A stretch of 64,000 nucleotides of DNA, from assembly GCA_035048485.1 (NCBI GenBank), contig CM068582.1, positions 13,151,501-13,215,500 on the forward strand. Direction: 5' to 3'. The notes below the pieces were generated by a model that did no database searches, was not told the DNA's origin, and saw only the letters and a program-made list of their open reading frames with translations. The DNA is from Pteria penguin. Taxonomy: Eukaryota > Mollusca > Bivalvia > Pterioida > Pteriidae. The translations under genes and the position numbers were made by a program. Below, one piece after another: positions 24,960 to 36,847 of the stretch; position 1 is the first letter of the stretch; the number at the start of each line of letters is the position of its first letter.

Positions 24960-26437
24960 CCTCACTGTATATTGAAGTACTTAAAAACGAATTAAACTCC
25001 ACTCATACATATGTGGAAAGCCCTACCTCAAAAGAGAGCACCTTGCACGATCCCCTCATGACCATGTCCGACTTCAAAATTAAAACTGATAAATCTGATC
25101 TACCAACCATGTATTGGCTCCCAAAACTACATCAAAGTCCATATAAATCATGTTTCATATCTAATTCTAGCCACTGCTCTACTACGGTACTATCGAAACA
25201 TATTACGTCTACTCTAACTGCTATAAAAGATCATATTATCAAATATTGTGATGTCGCATTTCATGATAGTAACATCAATTACTTTTGGTCGATTAAAAAT
25301 TCTCATGAAGTTTTAGACAAACTTCTTTCGCTAAATTTCAAAGCGACTCAAATATCTACATTTGATTTTCCTACACTTTATACATCTCTGCCTCATGATT
25401 TGATTAAAAGCAAGTTGCTGTCTCTTATACAATGTTGTTTTCACAGAGAATCTAAAACGTACATATGTACTTCCAATAACTCTGGATTCTTTTCCAACAA
25501 ACAATATACTTCATATAAATACTGGACTTGCAAGGAATTATGTAAAGCACTAGATTTTCTCATGAATAATATTTTTGTGCAATTTGATAGCAAGATATAT
25601 CAACAAATAGTTGGGATTCCTATGGGTACTGACTGCGCGCCTCTGATAGCAGATTTATTTCTTTATTGTTATGAGAGGGATTTTATGGTTTCTATTCAAA
25701 AATCAAAACGTTTTGACCTCATTGACAAATTTAATAATACTTGCAGATATCTGGATGACATTTTGGTTATCGACAACCCTGAATTCGAACAATTTATATC
25801 AGAAATATATCTACCAGAGCTCACATTGAATAAAGCTAATACTTGAGATAAATCCACACCTTTCTTAGATTTAAACATCAAAATTATCAACAACCTAATA
25901 TATACTAATATTTATGATAAACGTGAGGATTTTCGATTTCCTATTGTAAATTTCCCTTACTTGGATGGCGATGTCCTTCGACTCCCATCATATGGTATCT
26001 ATATATCTCAATTAGTTCGATTTGTCAGAGGCTGCACCGATGTTTTGGACTTTCATAAACGAAATTTACAAATTACTACTAAACTTTTAACTCAGGGTTA
26101 CAGATATCACAAGCTAAGAAAAGCATTCGGCAAATTCTTCAGATCTTATTCAGAACTTCTATCTAAATTTGGAAATGTTTCTTTTCAACAGTATGTATCC
26201 AATGGAATTTCCCATCCTAATTTTTACGGTGATCTCGTATATAAACTAAGGAAAGTAAAAGGCTCCGATAACGTTATTTTATCATGTAATAAAATAGTCA
26301 AACGTCTCCTAAATAGACAATATGATATTGAGATCATCAAAAAGACTATAGGTCTTGTATTTGGCCCCTCTACAGCCTTATGCAGACTTTTACTTGAACT
26401 TTGCACGCTGACTAACAGGGCGGTGGGGACTATATGA
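24960..26437 (+). pseudogene. Penelope-type reverse transcriptase, 3' piece
   Basis: Open from YIEVLKNELN to an in-frame TGA at 25844-25846, then open again to 26437. RT signs in order: LPTMYWLPKLHQSPYK (about residue 40), STFDFPTLYTSLPHDLI (RT motif A type), GIPMGTDCAPLIADLF (motif B type), CRYLDDILVIDNPEF with the YLDD catalytic pair, then KREDFRFPIVNFPYL, PSYGIYISQLVRFVRGC and KLLTQGYRYHKL. This order is that of RTs in Penelope-like elements of animals. No GIY-YIG domain follows. A single stop plus the 15-kb insertion upstream make it dead, but otherwise well kept, so the insertion is recent. A similar but decayed copy lies at 61095-61830. Confidence 0.7.
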
Positions 26438-26747
26438 CGGGCCTTGTCCAAACCTCTTTCAGAGGAGACATGGTCCTGAACCTCGTCCCCTCTGACTGTT
26501 AGTCGGGACTCCGACAGATCTAGGGTCTTAGCTCGCTTTCAAACTGGCAGAGCACGGTTTATCATGTTGATATCGCATATATTTTTATACCATTATGTGT
26601 TTTACAATACCTTACGTGTTTATATTTTTATGACCGCTCAATATGCGACACCTGTTGACCCTTGTTCTTTACATGGAGGATTATTTATAAATTTTTAAAT
26701 GCACGTCTTTTGATTGTTCTGCTGTTACGGTGAGTGGGAAGGTGGGC

Positions 26748-26950
26748 CCGTAAACCGGTTAACCACACCATTTGTTTGGCTTTGTCAAATTAAATGACCG
26801 TCCTAAGTCGGTATCGTAATTGCACTACAGTCAAATATTTTTGTAATGTGTTAAATGTTCTAGTATATCATTTATATTCATGTATTGTGTGGCTCCATGG
26901 TGACTTCTGCCACATAACTGAGCCAGTAACTCCTCTTTTTTCTTTCACAG
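26748..26950 (+). repeat. Left long terminal inverted repeat
   Basis: Pairs with 40909-41110. Landmarks: ACCGTCCTAAGTCGGTATC and CTCCATGGTGACTTCTG, both found reversed on the right side. Confidence 0.75.
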
Positions 26951-27015
26951 TTAAAGTTCAGTCTGACTTAATTTTAGTATGCCTTAATTTAGCAAGGATG
27001 ACAGTACTAGATTCA

Positions 27016-27036
27016 AGGTCATAGTGACCTAGGTCA
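27016..27036. promoter_or_regulatory. Perfect ERE-type nuclear-receptor palindrome
   Basis: AGGTCA-TAG-TGACCT at 27016-27030, followed at once by a third AGGTCA. It matches the inverted-repeat-3 consensus exactly. It lies in transposon DNA, so function is open. Confidence 0.4.
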
Positions 27037-27234
27037 TTGGGACTGAAGATTGGTTTCCACGGCATATCATATGTATCTGAATATATTAAATTGAAGTCCT
27101 TTTACTGCCAATCAAATGTTCTATCAATTGAGCTAAAGGTGATTCCCTTCCCCGCATACAATGATATAAAGCTATTGGATAGACAAAGTACACCTAACAC
27201 AAGCAAAAAACAGGTGTAATAGGCAGGTTGAAAA

Positions 27235-27300
27235 ATTGTTGGCCAGGCCGGGATTCAGACTAAGAACATTCTGCTCTACCTACTGAGCCATATGGGTACA
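27235..27300 (-). repeat. tRNA-derived SINE-like sequence
   Basis: On minus: ATATGGCTCAGTAGGTAGAG (A-box type) and AGTCTGAATCCCGGCC (B-box type). Only the tRNA-like head is clear. Confidence 0.5.
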
Positions 27301-28409
27301 ATAATATATTCAAAACAAGACATTTAATATAGAACTGTAACTATTACATTCTGTATGAAGTGATTAGTGAATAATTGTGAGGTAAGGGATTGGTAATCAC
27401 TATATAATGATATCTTGTATGGCATTATGTGATGGTGGAACTATGGATATGATTTTATCAATATATCATAAATTGAAATAGGATTGGGCAAAAGTTATAA
27501 CAACATTATCTGATCAGCCCTTTCCTTACAATACATATATACAAAATTTGAAATGATGTGGCAACATACCATAAGATTAAATGAATAAATATGTAATTAC
27601 ATAACAAATAGTAACTATTACAAACACGCACATACATTATAGATCTATTTACATGTAGTTGTGTGTTGTGTGACTTTAAGTTCAGGTCAGACCTGTGGTT
27701 TCTTAAAGTGAATAAGATAAACCACAATTCACTAAGAAAATTTTAATCAATGTTTCTCTCTATTATTATCTTGAAATCGGATTACTCTTTATATATCATA
27801 TATGGTTATTTCAACACAAAACTTCAAAAGTTATATTGGATCTTTTTACAGATACAATGCTATAATAGAAGCTGTGGTGTTGTAAACCATGTCCCAACAG
27901 GGAAAAGACATGATGATCATTCAAGAATATGGGATTCAAATTCAAAATTGGCAAATTTTCTTCCATTTAGGGGCTTTATTAATTAGACAACATTACATTT
28001 CATTTTAATCCCATTTAAATATGGTGAAATTCTTCATTCCCTTTTTAGCATTAACCTATTCTGGAATAGCATTGACTCAGATCAACAAGTTCTCCGGTGC
28101 AATGAATATGCAAATGGTTCACCACAAAATGGTAATGGATAGGCAGACATAAATGGGAAAAGGGGTTGGAACTGTTGCTAAACAATCTGTACATGAAAGT
28201 CTCGTTGAGGAGAAGATATTATCTGAAGCGTAAGATTTTTACATAATGTGTTTTTTTCGTATTTTGATACGGAAATTCTAATAATCCAATCATTCAAAAG
28301 GCAATGGTGTGGATTTATATATTTGGTATACATAATGTATGCATAGTCATATAGCCTCACTTGGTTTTATGATTCATTAGCTTAAACAGTTTCAGACAGA
28401 TAATAATTG

Positions 28410-28740
28410 TTCCCCGCGCTTTCGCCAAAGCCCGGGGATATTCACTTTCGTTCGTTTGTCCGTCCGTCTGTCTGTCACAAAAACTTTAACCTTAGTCATA
28501 ACTGCTACATGGTTGGTGATAGGGCTGTGATATAGGTATTCACTGTAAGAAGACCTTTCAGTTGATACACAAAAATGTTACCTCTTCACCTTGGAGTTTG
28601 ACCTACTTTTCAAAAAACATTAACCTGGAATATATCTTTTGAACTATGATAGTTCACATGTAGATTTGTTATGGCAAGATCTTTCATTCTGAGATCATAA
28701 ACTTTGACCTAGTTACCTTGATATTTTACCTACCTAATTT
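28410..28740. repeat. Mollusc interspersed repeat (cgtccgtctgtctgtc type)
   Basis: Hairpin-like CCCGCGCTTTCGCC / AAGCCCGGGG start, CCGTCCGTCTGTCTGTC, AACTTTAACCTTAGTCATAAC and TTGACCTA blocks. Same style as 5480-5800. Confidence 0.6.
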
Positions 28741-29290
28741 TTTTTTTCGATTTACTAAGTCAAACATACTAAGCGGAGTACGTGTGTGTGGTCCAACATG
28801 CATTACTTTGGTTTGGTCTGTTACACAGTATTACTTTTTTATGCATCAAGAAGATACTGTCAAGTAGAAATACTGGTTATCAAATTACTCTGAAGTTTGC
28901 ATTCATTTCTATTAGCATAGAGAGTATTGACCTTTGTAGGTGTTGTAATGATCAAGGAATGGCTGTTAGTGAGGATGGTGGTTGGCAAAATAGAGAAAGT
29001 GGAAAGTCGAGGAACAGTAATTCCTGTATGTTATATTGCAAAGATTATTTTATATCTTAACCATTTTAAAATTGATCAATGAGGTCAAATAGTCAAGTAA
29101 ATCACTATTACAATGTCAAATAGTGCCGAGAATCTATTATATATACATTTTACATACTAATTATTTTCTGCAATGAGGATATCATTGACACTAGTCCTAA
29201 CTTGACAATACTCTTTGAAAGGCAACATATAAAACAAAATGACAAAGTAGTCAAACTGTATAAAATTTTTGTATTTTACTAATTAATGAT

Positions 29291-29291
29291 T

Positions 29292-29356
<65 letters not shown>

Positions 29357-29366
29357 ATATATATAT
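29291..29366. repeat. (TA)n microsatellite
   Basis: About 75 bases of TA with one break, within the intron of the transposase relic. Confidence 0.95.
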
Positions 29367-30492
29367 TTGAATTAATAGGTCATGCCACTATGATTGGTAC
29401 CAGAACTGGCAAAGTAGGGCCTTTAAAGTAAGAAGCAAGAAGCAGTGATTTTAATATACTACCGGGTATGTTATAAATTTATATCTTAACATGTTTATTA
29501 TCGATTTTGACAAGTATATTTTGTTTATAAAATTTTAATTTTTTTTTAATTCAAGGTGAATGAAGTAGTAGATGTTTTTGTTGTGTTCAGACCAGTCGTA
29601 CTTGATCCATGTCAGTTAAAAAAAGTTTCATAAAAATCCTTCAAGTGTAAATGAAGAGAGCTGATTTTTTTTACGTAAGAAATTCAATCACTACACTGGA
29701 TTTGGCTTATATGAGAAAGGTTCATGCACTAGAGCTAAAGCGAGCGGAATAAACAATGACTTTGTGGATTTGTTTTTGTTTTTACAGTAATATGGTCTTG
29801 ATGGTTGGGACATATTGTATGCTACACACATTGCAGTGTATTTTGCCTTGGAATCAGCTGGTCTTGATAAACTTTATTTTCTATAAAATTACAATATACC
29901 CTTTTGACAAAGCTAACTTTATGCCCTCTGAATGCAATTTGGGCTATGGAGGTGTGATTTGTTTGTCTGTTGATGGGTCTAAGCCACACCTTTAAACTGT
30001 TAGAAATAAGGCTTTCATATTTTACATGTGTATTTCCTGTAGTTATAGTCCTTTTAGATGGTAACAAAATTGTGGCCTCTATAACCCTCACATTTAACAT
30101 GAAATTAAAAAAGGTGTTGCAACTGGGGCCATCAGTGTTCCTTAAACACAGGTTGTTCAGAATATATTGTAGATAATACAAACTTGATTGAATTGATCGT
30201 CCTGAGATAATATGAAATCTTATGATTTGACATCCCCCCTCTGTGTAACAATAACTGAGACTTAACATTATCATTTATAATTTATATCAACATTAATTTA
30301 CTAAGGTTTTTACTATATTTCTTGATAGTATATCAGCAACTCATATTTTTGCAACAGATCCTATAATGAAACACCTTATGTTTTCACTGTCACATCCAAA
30401 AGGCATAATGCAAGCATAACTGTGTAATTAATCAATCACATGTTGGAAGTCAAATTAACTTATTTGCTTTATGAATTCAAAAGTTTTATCTT

Positions 30493-30720
30493 TATTATAC
30501 CTCCCGCAATGAAGTTAGGGTGAGTATACTGGAATTACCCCGTCCGTCTGTCTGTCTGTCTCTCCGTGCATCTGTCCAGATTCTGATTTCAGAATTTTTT
30601 TCAACACGCTTGCAGATATTCGCCTCATTCTATGTATATAGGCTTCTAATAATGTTTTACAGATCGAGTTTGAGTTTCGTCTCAATTGATCCAGATCTGA
30701 GGAAGTAATGCCCTTTTGGC
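30493..30720. repeat. Mollusc interspersed repeat (ccgtccgtctgtctgtctgtc type)
   Basis: TATACCTCCCGCAATGAAGT start and CCGTCCGTCTGTCTGTCTG. Lies just upstream of the exonuclease relic. Confidence 0.55.
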
Positions 30721-30900
30721 TTAGTAAAATACTTATAATGTTCAGTTTTCCGGATTTTTTTTCATCATTCTTGAATATATTTGATTTATTTTTGGTGAAT
30801 AGGCGTATAATGGTGTTCTACATATCAATACAAATTAACAAGTTATTATAATCTTTATATAAGGGGAAATAGTCTTATGACTCCTATTTATTATTTTCAG

Positions 30901-31706
30901 CAAGAATATCTCACATTACACAGATTGCAGCAGTTTCAGGATCAGAAAAATTTAATTGTTTTGTAATTCCCCAAAAAGCCATCACAACAGAAGCACAACG
31001 AATGATAGGAATCAGTTTTATCCATGAAAAAAAAAATGTATCATAAAGGAATAGAAGTGCCGGCAAAACCAATGTTAGCTGCATTAGATTGCTTTTTGTC
31101 TTTCTGCTCAAATTTAACAAAAAAAGTTATTCTTGTAGGTCATTCATTCATTCATTTGATTGCAAGATATTATTGAATGCACTAGCTTCTGTTGATAAAA
31201 ACAATTATTTTCAGGTAATTGTGGCTGGAGTTTTAGACTCCTTGAAATTGTTTAAATCACTAAAACGTGGTATGAATTCTTATAAACAAGAAAATCTTTG
31301 TATGGATTAAAATATACCATATGATGCGAGAAATGATTTAATTGCTTTGCAGACCCTTTTTCAAAGACATGATATTAAATTGGATATACACGAGTCGTTG
31401 CTTGCTCATGCATCAGCTACCTTTGACAGTGTAGTTCAGCACTGGTTGTATTCAAAACAACTGAATGCAAATTTATCTTCCCTACAAAACCTTGTTAATG
31501 AAAAGATTTTGTCAAATGGTATGGCAAGAAAGATTGCTGCATCAGGATTGATGTACAGACATTTGTATCTTGCTTTTCAGAGGAATTCCTCCAGCTGGAT
31601 ATTTGATTTATTTACGGAACAAATAGGAAGTTCTGTGAGAGTAACAAAGTCTAGAAAAATTATAGACAACGTGATGGAGCATCTCTTGAAGTTGAAAGAA
31701 ACTTAA
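30901..31706 (+). pseudogene. DEDDh/PML-C-like 3' exonuclease relic
   Basis: After a TATTTTCAG acceptor: HITQIAAVSGSEKFNCFVIP and TTEAQRMIGISF, then a frameshift at a run of ten A (31025-31037), MLAALDCFLSFCSNLTKK, VILVGHSFDCKILLNALAS, a possible short intron or frame change, VIVAGVLDSLKLFKSL and SYKQENL, then YDARNDLIALQTLFQRHD and a long C-terminal stretch to a stop at 31706. The order (IxQIAAV, GH--F-D--L, DSL-LFK, YKQE-L, A-N-D--ALQ) fits DnaQ-fold exonucleases that travel with mobile elements and resemble the C-terminus of PML. The usual His of motif III reads as Arg, and the first Asp-Glu pair is not visible. Likely dead. Confidence 0.5.
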
Positions 31707-32421
31707 TTTCAGGCGCAGTAATTTCCAGAGAGATTTTATGAAATTCCATAGACATGTACAAATATGAATCATTTAAATGCTTTGAGAGATTTTCTGTTTA
31801 AAAGCAGATACACTTGATGAAGAATTTATCATTATTTATTTATATGTGAAAATCTATATCTTGCATATTACATGTATTATACAATACATGGGTATGTGAT
31901 CTGGGGTGCGTTCAATAAGCCGGAGGTTAGTCTAGCCGCTAGATTTAGATAGCTAGCTCTAGTTGAACGATATGCTAATTTTAGCCGCTAGCTAAAATGG
32001 CGGATAAAATGTTTCTTTTTTCTTCAAAGATGCAACATTTTTGTAATTTTAAGATAAATGGCTTGTGTTTTATTTATTGGCATACAGCGATATCATTATC
32101 ACCTTTATGTTTTTAAATTAATGTTGTCTTGTTCATTTGCACGCTTGATCCGGTCTCAAAAAGTCAAGGTTGCTCGGAATGGACGAAGTGAAAAGAAGCC
32201 AAATGCAGAGAGGCGGTTTTAACATTTAATTTACACTTTTTATAATTGCTTTTTATCTTAACATCATTCAATTTTCTGCCGTTATAAATTACTAGTATGT
32301 CACAGATCTTACCTTTTCTGAAAGGTAAGTGAAATTTTAAAAAATGTACTGCATTACAGTATATACGTACTTAGCACTAAAGTATTATTTTTTTTATCGT
32401 CTGCTTTCCATCTATTTGAAA

Positions 32422-35400
32422 ATGGCATCAACAAATGATAAAGTGGCTTTAATGGCAATTTTCGAGGCAATAGAAGATGATGACTGCCTCCAGCCTCTTT
32501 TGCAGCAGAGGCAGCATATCAAGGTGATGATATTCTCCCCTAGAGATGATTGCAACACGCCAGAAGTGGGCCAAGCAACAATTGTGCAATCACCGGATCC
32601 AGGGTTGTGTTATGGAGAACATACCCGAGTATAACGACCCTACATTTAAAGTGCATTTTAGAATGCAAAGGTCTACATTTGAGGTAGTCATATATATATA
32701 TTCATATATATGATATTTCATGTCATATCATATGTGTACATGACATAGGGGTGGATCCAGTTTTTTTTGTCAAGGGTAAAAAAGGTAAATTATTCGCTCT
32801 GACTAGGGGTGGGTCCAACCCCAAAATTATCTTTTTTTTTTTTTTTGATAAAAATTTATAACTCCAAAGGAATCCCCCTTCCCCACGCTGAATCTGCCCT
32901 TGCTACAGTAAAGCATTTTGGAATTGAGTTGAATTTTATATCCCATACAGGCTACAGTAGCCTTTGCTAAAATTCATTGCATATTCTTTTAAATGCATGT
33001 TAATGCTTCATTTAAATGGCGTGTATTACATCAAAATACTGAATGATACACTCCCCTATGTCATAAATCTGTAAAGACATTACTTTGTATCTTAAAAAAC
33101 TTCATTTTTGAAAAGTTTGCTGAAGGTGAACCTAATTTTGGTGTAACCGGTTTAGTTTGTCGTTGTATTTCACACTGTAGCGAGGTTATAATGAATTTAG
33201 GTCATGCATTATGACCTCATTATGTAAAACAACATCAAAATGTATTAGCTTGGACAAAAAGACAGCAATTATCAAATCCAGAATATGGTCTATTGAACAT
33301 TCGGCTCCCTACATGTGATTATAAACCAGTCGAAACCTCTTGTTCCAATGCTGATCGATGTAAAACGATTCTGTTGTAAATACATCAATAATGACAATAT
33401 GACCAACAATGTCAACAGTTGCCAGAAAGCTTTATCTTATATCAAATTCAAATGCCTATACGTATATTAAAACCAAATCCTCTGTTACCAATGGTAACTC
33501 TAATGCTATAGTACTACTGTTATTCTTTGCCAATATCGTATTTTCAATTTACCGCAATACATGTACATGTATGTTTAGATTAAATTTTTTTTACAGAGTT
33601 TGCTTGAGGTAATAATGCCACACCTGAAAATTAGGTCACAGGACATAAACAGCAAGGTCCTTAGTGTCATTTGGTTACTGTCTAATGAGGAATCCTACAG
33701 AGGTGTTGCAGACAGGTTTGATATGTCTAAGGGAAGTTTACACTTCACTGCAATTGAGGTAAGCAATACATTGTATATATTGGGCACGTTATTTGTAAGA
33801 AGAAGAGTATAGCAGTTTTATGTAGACAAGAACTCTTCATGTATCATCATCGCAAGGTGTTTCATTGAAATTCGTCATCCTTTACTGTGATTTACCATTA
33901 TCATAATCCGGGCATCTGATGACAAACCCTATAATCCCCTACATTTTCACCCGGCAGGGGACTAAAAACCCTTACTGCTTTGTGTGGGTCTATTGCAAAG
34001 GTAAACATCGTGTAATCTGCATCAGGTAGATGCTGCCACCAAAAACGTGCAATATTTCGTTGAGAAGGCTATTGACAAAGATGTATGGTTTTTGGAAACT
34101 TAATCTGCTTATTTCCTAGCGATAAATAAAACTTCTTAACATCAGTATCAAAATCAAACTATCTTGTGAACTCGAGCGGAAAATCTAGGTTAGATGCTGC
34201 ATCAGAAGTATGCACTCAAAGTGGCCTCCAAAACTGAACCACTGATATAAATCTGGTACTTGTAGCTGTTATAGTTTGCCCACAACTCGGTTACCGCAAA
34301 ATTTTGGGGGTATAGCATAAGCTCATCTCAACTTTGTTGAGGAGAGCTAAAGAATAAGGAAATTTTTATTTTGTTACACTATGTCCAAGATACATTTAAT
34401 GACTTCATGAAAACTAATATATGAATGGATGGAGTGGAAATTGTTTTCTTTCACCAATGTAGAAGCTAAAAATTAATACAATGGTACATTCTTAGCATAT
34501 TTGATAATATATGAAATTTAAATTAATAAGTCAGTCTAAGTTCTAACAGTAACATATTTAAGCAGTATAATTGATGTTTGTCCTTCATAAAACCTTACAT
34601 ATTTAGTTGTAAATTTTCATTTTTGTAGACATTACTTTCAAGTCGAATTTATGTAAGGCTCATACTTTGAACTTTGTGATTTTAAGAGAGATATCAGCTA
34701 TTTTTTTTTTTACTTTAGTTTTTCAGATATTATCAGGAATGGCAAAGGATTTCATTACTTGGCCAGACGCCCCAGCCATGCAAAACCATTCAGTTTTAGT
34801 GGAACAGCGATATGGCTTCCCAGGTGTTGTTGGGTTTGTGGATGGATCCCACATCCACATAAAGGGCAAGTCCCAAAATAGGGAGAGCTACATAAACCGG
34901 ATGGGATATTCATCCATTTTATTACAGGCAGTGTGTGATATTCATTTAATATTCACACACTGTGTTGTGGGATGGCCTGGATCCGTGCACGATGCACGTG
35001 TTTTCCGAAACAGCAACCTGAAAAACTTGATAGGACAAATGTCAAATAATTTTCATATTCTAGGGGACTCAGCCTATCCTATATCACTTAATCTAATGAC
35101 CCCATTCAGAGACAATGGCCATCTAACTCAGTTGCAAAAAAAAAAAAAAAATACAACAATGTGCATGGCACCGCACGATCCTGTATGGAAAGAGCCTTTG
35201 CTCTCCTCAAAGGAAAATTTAGGAGGTTAAAGTATTTGGATATGTGCATGGATGCAGAGATTCCAAATGCTGTTTCTGCATGTTTGGTTTTACATAACTT
35301 TATTTTAAAGGCAGAGAAACAAGATGCCATGACAACAGTATTTGGAATTCCTGCAACCGTGCACATCCCAGTGGAAAATGTAAATGCAATTACAAAGCGA

Positions 35401-35424
35401 AACAACATTGCAGCAAGCTTGTAA
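32422..35424 (+). pseudogene. HARBI1-type DDE nuclease, frameshifted
   Basis: Exon 1 (32422-32683) begins MASTNDKVALMAIFEAIEDD and changes frame near 32530 before CNHRIQGCVMENIPEYNDPT and FKVHFRMQRSTFE. Exon 2 (33597-33758, TTTACAG to GTAAGC) reads IWLLSNEESYRGVADRFDMS, the helix-turn-helix part. Exon 3 (34726-35424) holds VVGFVDGSHIHIKGK (first Asp), VVGWPGSVHDARVFRNS, HILGDSAYP (second Asp) and MERAFALLKGKFRRLKYLDM (Glu), ending NNIAASL. A run of 16 A at 35136-35151 puts the last block in another frame. All three catalytic acidic residues are kept, so the copy is young; either it is a pseudogene or the A-run is a sequencing slip. The exon-1 shift is harder to explain that way. Confidence 0.75.
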
Positions 35425-35944
35425 CTAAAACTATCCATTTGTATGTATCCTTACCTTCGTCATCTCTTTAATAATACAGGATTGTTATTCAAAGCAGCTC
35501 TTTTATAGGTTTTGCATTATCCAGAAAACTCGTACTATATGTGTCTCTCTGTGTGTCAAACCCCATGACAACAAAATTAATGCATATACACATGTACATT
35601 TGTTTCATTGTAATGTAATTGTATACCATCACACACGGTATAGCAATAACTTCTGAAACACATTCCTAAGCTGAAATATTAAATTGACCATGCATGTCAT
35701 TTTTTGTTATAACTGAAATAATTTGCATGATAAATATTTAAAAACAACAAGTTATGCAAATCTATGAAAGAGCTGTTTTGAAATGAATTTGAAATGATTC
35801 TACTCATTATCTCCCCTTAAATTGAAATTTGATGGTTTAGTTTGATAAACTCATATTTGTTGGGAAATAGGCTGCAATGGAAACATACAGGTATTGCTAG
35901 CATCTTAATCTTTGCATATTTCATGTAGATTTGAAGATAGTAAA

Positions 35945-36060
35945 ATTACTCAGTTTGCTAATATTCAATGCGTATGGTGAATCTGAAGGCTGTGAGTTCA
36001 AATCTCACCGGGGACAATCTGCTTTTCCTGTTTTTAAGATCATATCTAAAAATTTATGAT
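35945..36060 (+). repeat. tRNA-derived SINE-like sequence
   Basis: GTGAGTTCAAATCTCAC (about 35990-36006) is a perfect T-arm stem and loop with B box, followed by CGGGG. The A-box side is worn. Confidence 0.45.
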
Positions 36061-36115
36061 AAGAAATGATTTTTTTCTCAATATCTCAATTTTAAATTTT
36101 TCATTTCTTTAAATA

Positions 36116-36207
36116 ACAAGAGGCCCAAGTGGGCCTATATCGCTCACCTGAGTACCTAGATGATCAGTCATGCAGGAAGGAAGAATTCATTTATTTTTGC
36201 ATTACAC
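36116..36207 (+). repeat. Bivalve gaggcccaagtgggcc repeat, copy 1
   Basis: AGGCCCAAGTGGGCCT palindrome, then ATATCGCTCACCTGAGTACC. The same 91 bases occur at 36757-36847 with one mismatch or so. Confidence 0.8.
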
Positions 36208-36499
36208 AAATGTTGAAAATATGTCAAATCTTATTTCAAACCAGAATAAAAAACAACACTTTTTTGCACATCTATTCAGGTGATTTTGATATTAAGCATT
36301 TGCTCTGTCACTGCAAGATGTAATTCGGGGCAACAAGGTAGTCATTTTCTTTAGGTGGGGCCTTTTGTTGATTGATTTCAAGTCTTGGTCATGAACAATT
36401 GTTTCGAATATTGTCCAGATCCAACTTAAAATGGCCTAATTTCAGATGTTGAGTGTTGATAAACATCTAAAAACTTATTTAGATGTGTAAAGAGATAAA

Positions 36500-36600
36500 A
36501 AACAAATTGACCACAGCTGGATTTGAACAGCAACTCTCCATATTTTAATTACCAAGTGGTATATGTACCATTGTGAGACCTACTTTTTAGACATGGTGGC
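36500..36600 (-). repeat. tRNA-derived SINE-like sequence
   Basis: On minus: GCTGTTCAAATCCAGC, a B box in a T-arm-like stem. A box unclear. Confidence 0.4.
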
Positions 36601-36756
36601 ATTATCTGTTAACCAATTTGGATGAAATGTACAAAATTGATAGAGGACCTATAGTACCTCATGTATACCATGTTTCATTGAAATCTTTCATGTGGTATAA
36701 CAGCAGATGTTAAAAATGTGAAGAATTGTCCCCATGCAACCTCATTTGCAAGTCTT

Positions 36757-36847
36757 AACAAGAGGCCCAAGTGGGCCTATATCGCTCACCTGAGTACCTA
36801 GATGATCAGTCATGCATGAAGGAAGAATTCATTTATTTTTGCATTAA
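36757..36847 (+). repeat. Bivalve gaggcccaagtgggcc repeat, copy 2
   Basis: Direct second copy, about 640 bp after the first. The sequence after it (36848-37040, GGGGTACCCTTTTGAGCAC and on) is also repeat-like. Confidence 0.8.

Larger units (their letters stand above)
27852..29430 (+). pseudogene. Mutator-like transposase relic with introns
   Basis: Three coding-like blocks. First (27852-27986): CGVVNHVPTGKRHDDHSR then IWDSNSKLANF, after a TTTTTACAG acceptor. Second (28021-28240): FLALTYSGIALTQINKFS, then after a stop GKGVGTVAKQSVHESLVEE. Third, split by an intron (about 28940-29025 and 29379-29430): MAVSEDGGWQNRESGKSRNS joined to HATMIGTRTGKV. These match, in order, the VPTGKRH / SG-----N-F / DG-WQ-RGSG--YNS-SGH blocks of the Mutator-like transposase found widely in molluscs, as I remember it. 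Stops and a missing catalytic region show decay. A (TA)n tract of about 70 bp lies in the intron. Confidence 0.5.

Noticed and set aside
29822..30274. 150-codon minus-strand ORF
   Set aside because: No motif, no splice support, and it opposes the transposase and exonuclease relics.
35106..35438. 110-codon minus-strand ORF
   Set aside because: Shadow of the HARBI1 nuclease on the other strand.
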